NCBI GenBank assembly: GCA_964538875.1
Contig: CAZIHO010000149.1
Location: 1 to 7,146 of the forward strand
DNA: 7,146 nt
Direction of reading: 5' to 3'
From: CAZIHO01 sp964538875
GTDB lineage: Bacteria > Pseudomonadota > Gammaproteobacteria > Chromatiales > Chromatiaceae
Part shown: in pieces, positions 6,905 to 7,146 of the stretch
How the letters are laid out: each line of letters starts with the position of its first letter
How positions within the stretch are numbered: position 1 is the first letter of the stretch
The notes under the pieces: model-generated
What the model saw: only the letters and a program-made list of their open reading frames with translations
Databases searched by the model: none
Told to the model about the DNA's origin: nothing
Program-made: the position numbers and the translations under genes

Positions 6905-7098
6905 TGTCAACCCAAAATAGAAATGTCCCCTGTTGGGGCACTAGGCAGGGGTCAAGAGGAGGGGGTCAGGGTGAGGTGGAGGAAGCTCGGGTACGGGCGG
7001 CGGCCATCGCTGCTTTTGGCGCCAAGGATGTTGGGGGGACGGCCGGGACGTCTTCGGCGACTGTTTGGCCAGGGCGGTATCGACCCGTTCATTGACGG
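6905..7098 (-). mobile_element. Candidate insertion-sequence relic: terminal end plus decayed transposase tail
   Basis: From 6905 the sequence reads TGTCAACCCAAAATAGAAAT, then GTCCCC. It begins with TG and combines a TGTCAA terminus with an AT-rich block and a GTCC motif, a pattern I remember from the ends of some integrase-type insertion sequences. Base composition shifts sharply here from the GC-rich surroundings. The minus strand behind it has a proline-rich open frame ending at 6941, placed where a transposase C-terminus would end near an IS terminus. There is no intact transposase. No second terminal repeat or target duplication is visible, as the rest lies outside or is lost. The family assignment is uncertain (IS481-like or the unclassified ISNCY group are the ideas), and it may be no more than non-coding DNA. 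Confidence 0.35.
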
Positions 7099-7144
7099 TG
7101 AACCGCCCCGGGCATGTCGGAGGCTCCCACCTTTGAGAGGATGG
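6941..7144 (-). pseudogene. Possible remnant of a transposase C-terminus (no start in window)
   Basis: A frame open from the right edge to TAG at 6941-6943 gives 67 residues with no start codon in view. Its second half is very rich in proline and basic residues and contains QHPWRQ (HPWR at 7019-7030), followed by VPELPPPHPDPLLLTPA. I recall a P-x-HPWR tail from several DDE integrase-type transposases, so this could be the tail of the element ending at 6905. If a second element begins at 7099, only residues from about VNERVDTALAK onward belong to it. No catalytic residue is visible and other frames here are also partly open, so the coding claim is weak. Confidence 0.22.
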
Positions 7145-7146
7145 AG
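7099..7146 (+). mobile_element. Candidate left end of a second insertion sequence (IS3-like), running off the window
   Basis: TGAACCGCCCCGGGCATGTC at 7099-7118, followed by GGAGGCT, resembles the terminal repeat style TGAACCGCCCCGG...GGAG that I remember from IS3-family elements of the IS51 group. It is followed by CTTTGAGAGGATGGAG up to the last base, which looks like a ribosome site ready for a first transposase frame (orfA) just beyond the edge. No transposase codons are in the window, so this rests on pattern memory and position only. The neighbouring dyad GGGCGGT (7072-7078) with ACCGCCC (7102-7108) crosses the proposed boundary and would need another explanation if the boundary is right. 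Confidence 0.4.

Noticed and set aside
6824..6910. 29-residue N-terminal extension of riboflavin synthase
   Set aside because: The family begins at MFTGIV, and ATG 6823 has its own well-placed GGAAGG. The extension also runs through the likely promoter region.
6853..7095. 80-codon plus-strand frame over the ribE leader and the IS-like region
   Set aside because: It has no ribosome site, crosses the ribE promoter region and the proposed IS boundary, and its product is low-complexity Gly/Ala/Arg with no recognisable domain.
1..7146. CRISPR array, tRNA, rRNA or phage attachment site
   Set aside because: I saw no regularly spaced repeats, no tRNA-like cloverleaf with its TTCGA arm, no rRNA motif and no integrase gene anywhere in the window.

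Overview
The window reads as ordinary chromosome from a GC-rich proteobacterium, most likely a gammaproteobacterium. Three things point that way: the NADPH-type gltBD pair, an mlaFEDCB operon in the gammaproteobacterial order, and a riboflavin synthase that closely resembles the E. coli enzyme as I remember it. I cannot name the genus from sequence alone. Genes are tightly packed, with overlaps of 4, 8, 8 and 14 bases and one gap of 3 bases.

Layout. (1) Bases 1-3055 hold the 3' third of gltB and all of gltD, the two subunits of glutamate synthase. They overlap by 8 bases and were surely one operon. (2) Bases 3056-3157 form a regulatory spacer. It has a perfect 10-bp GC-rich hairpin, then a good -35/-10 pair, then a 7+7 bp inverted repeat over the -10. 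This is a plausible boundary between the glt and mla units. (3) Bases 3158-6188 hold mlaF-mlaE-mlaD-mlaC-mlaB, the complete inner-membrane and periplasmic part of the Mla phospholipid transport system. The outer-membrane partner mlaA is not in view. (4) Bases 6212-6823 on the minus strand hold riboflavin synthase, convergent with mlaB and separated by only 23 bases. (5) Bases 6824-7146 hold no intact gene. I see the ribE leader up to about 6904, then sequence that looks like an old insertion-sequence end with a decayed, proline-rich reading frame on the minus strand. A second, different IS-like end seems to start at about 7099 and run out of the window. The IS calls come from remembered sequence patterns and are tentative.

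How the genes work together. GltB and GltD turn glutamine plus 2-oxoglutarate into two glutamates using NADPH. MlaF (ATPase), MlaE (permease), MlaD (MCE ring) and MlaB (STAS subunit) form the MlaFEDB complex. MlaC is the periplasmic shuttle carrying phospholipid between that complex and the outer membrane. RibE makes riboflavin, the precursor of the FMN and FAD used by glutamate synthase, but I see no regulatory link between them.

I did not find a previously undescribed biological system. The points most worth a second look are the glt/mla spacer, the Asp-to-Asn change next to the key Ser of MlaB, the local gene order (mlaB facing ribE), and the possible nested insertion sequences upstream of ribE.
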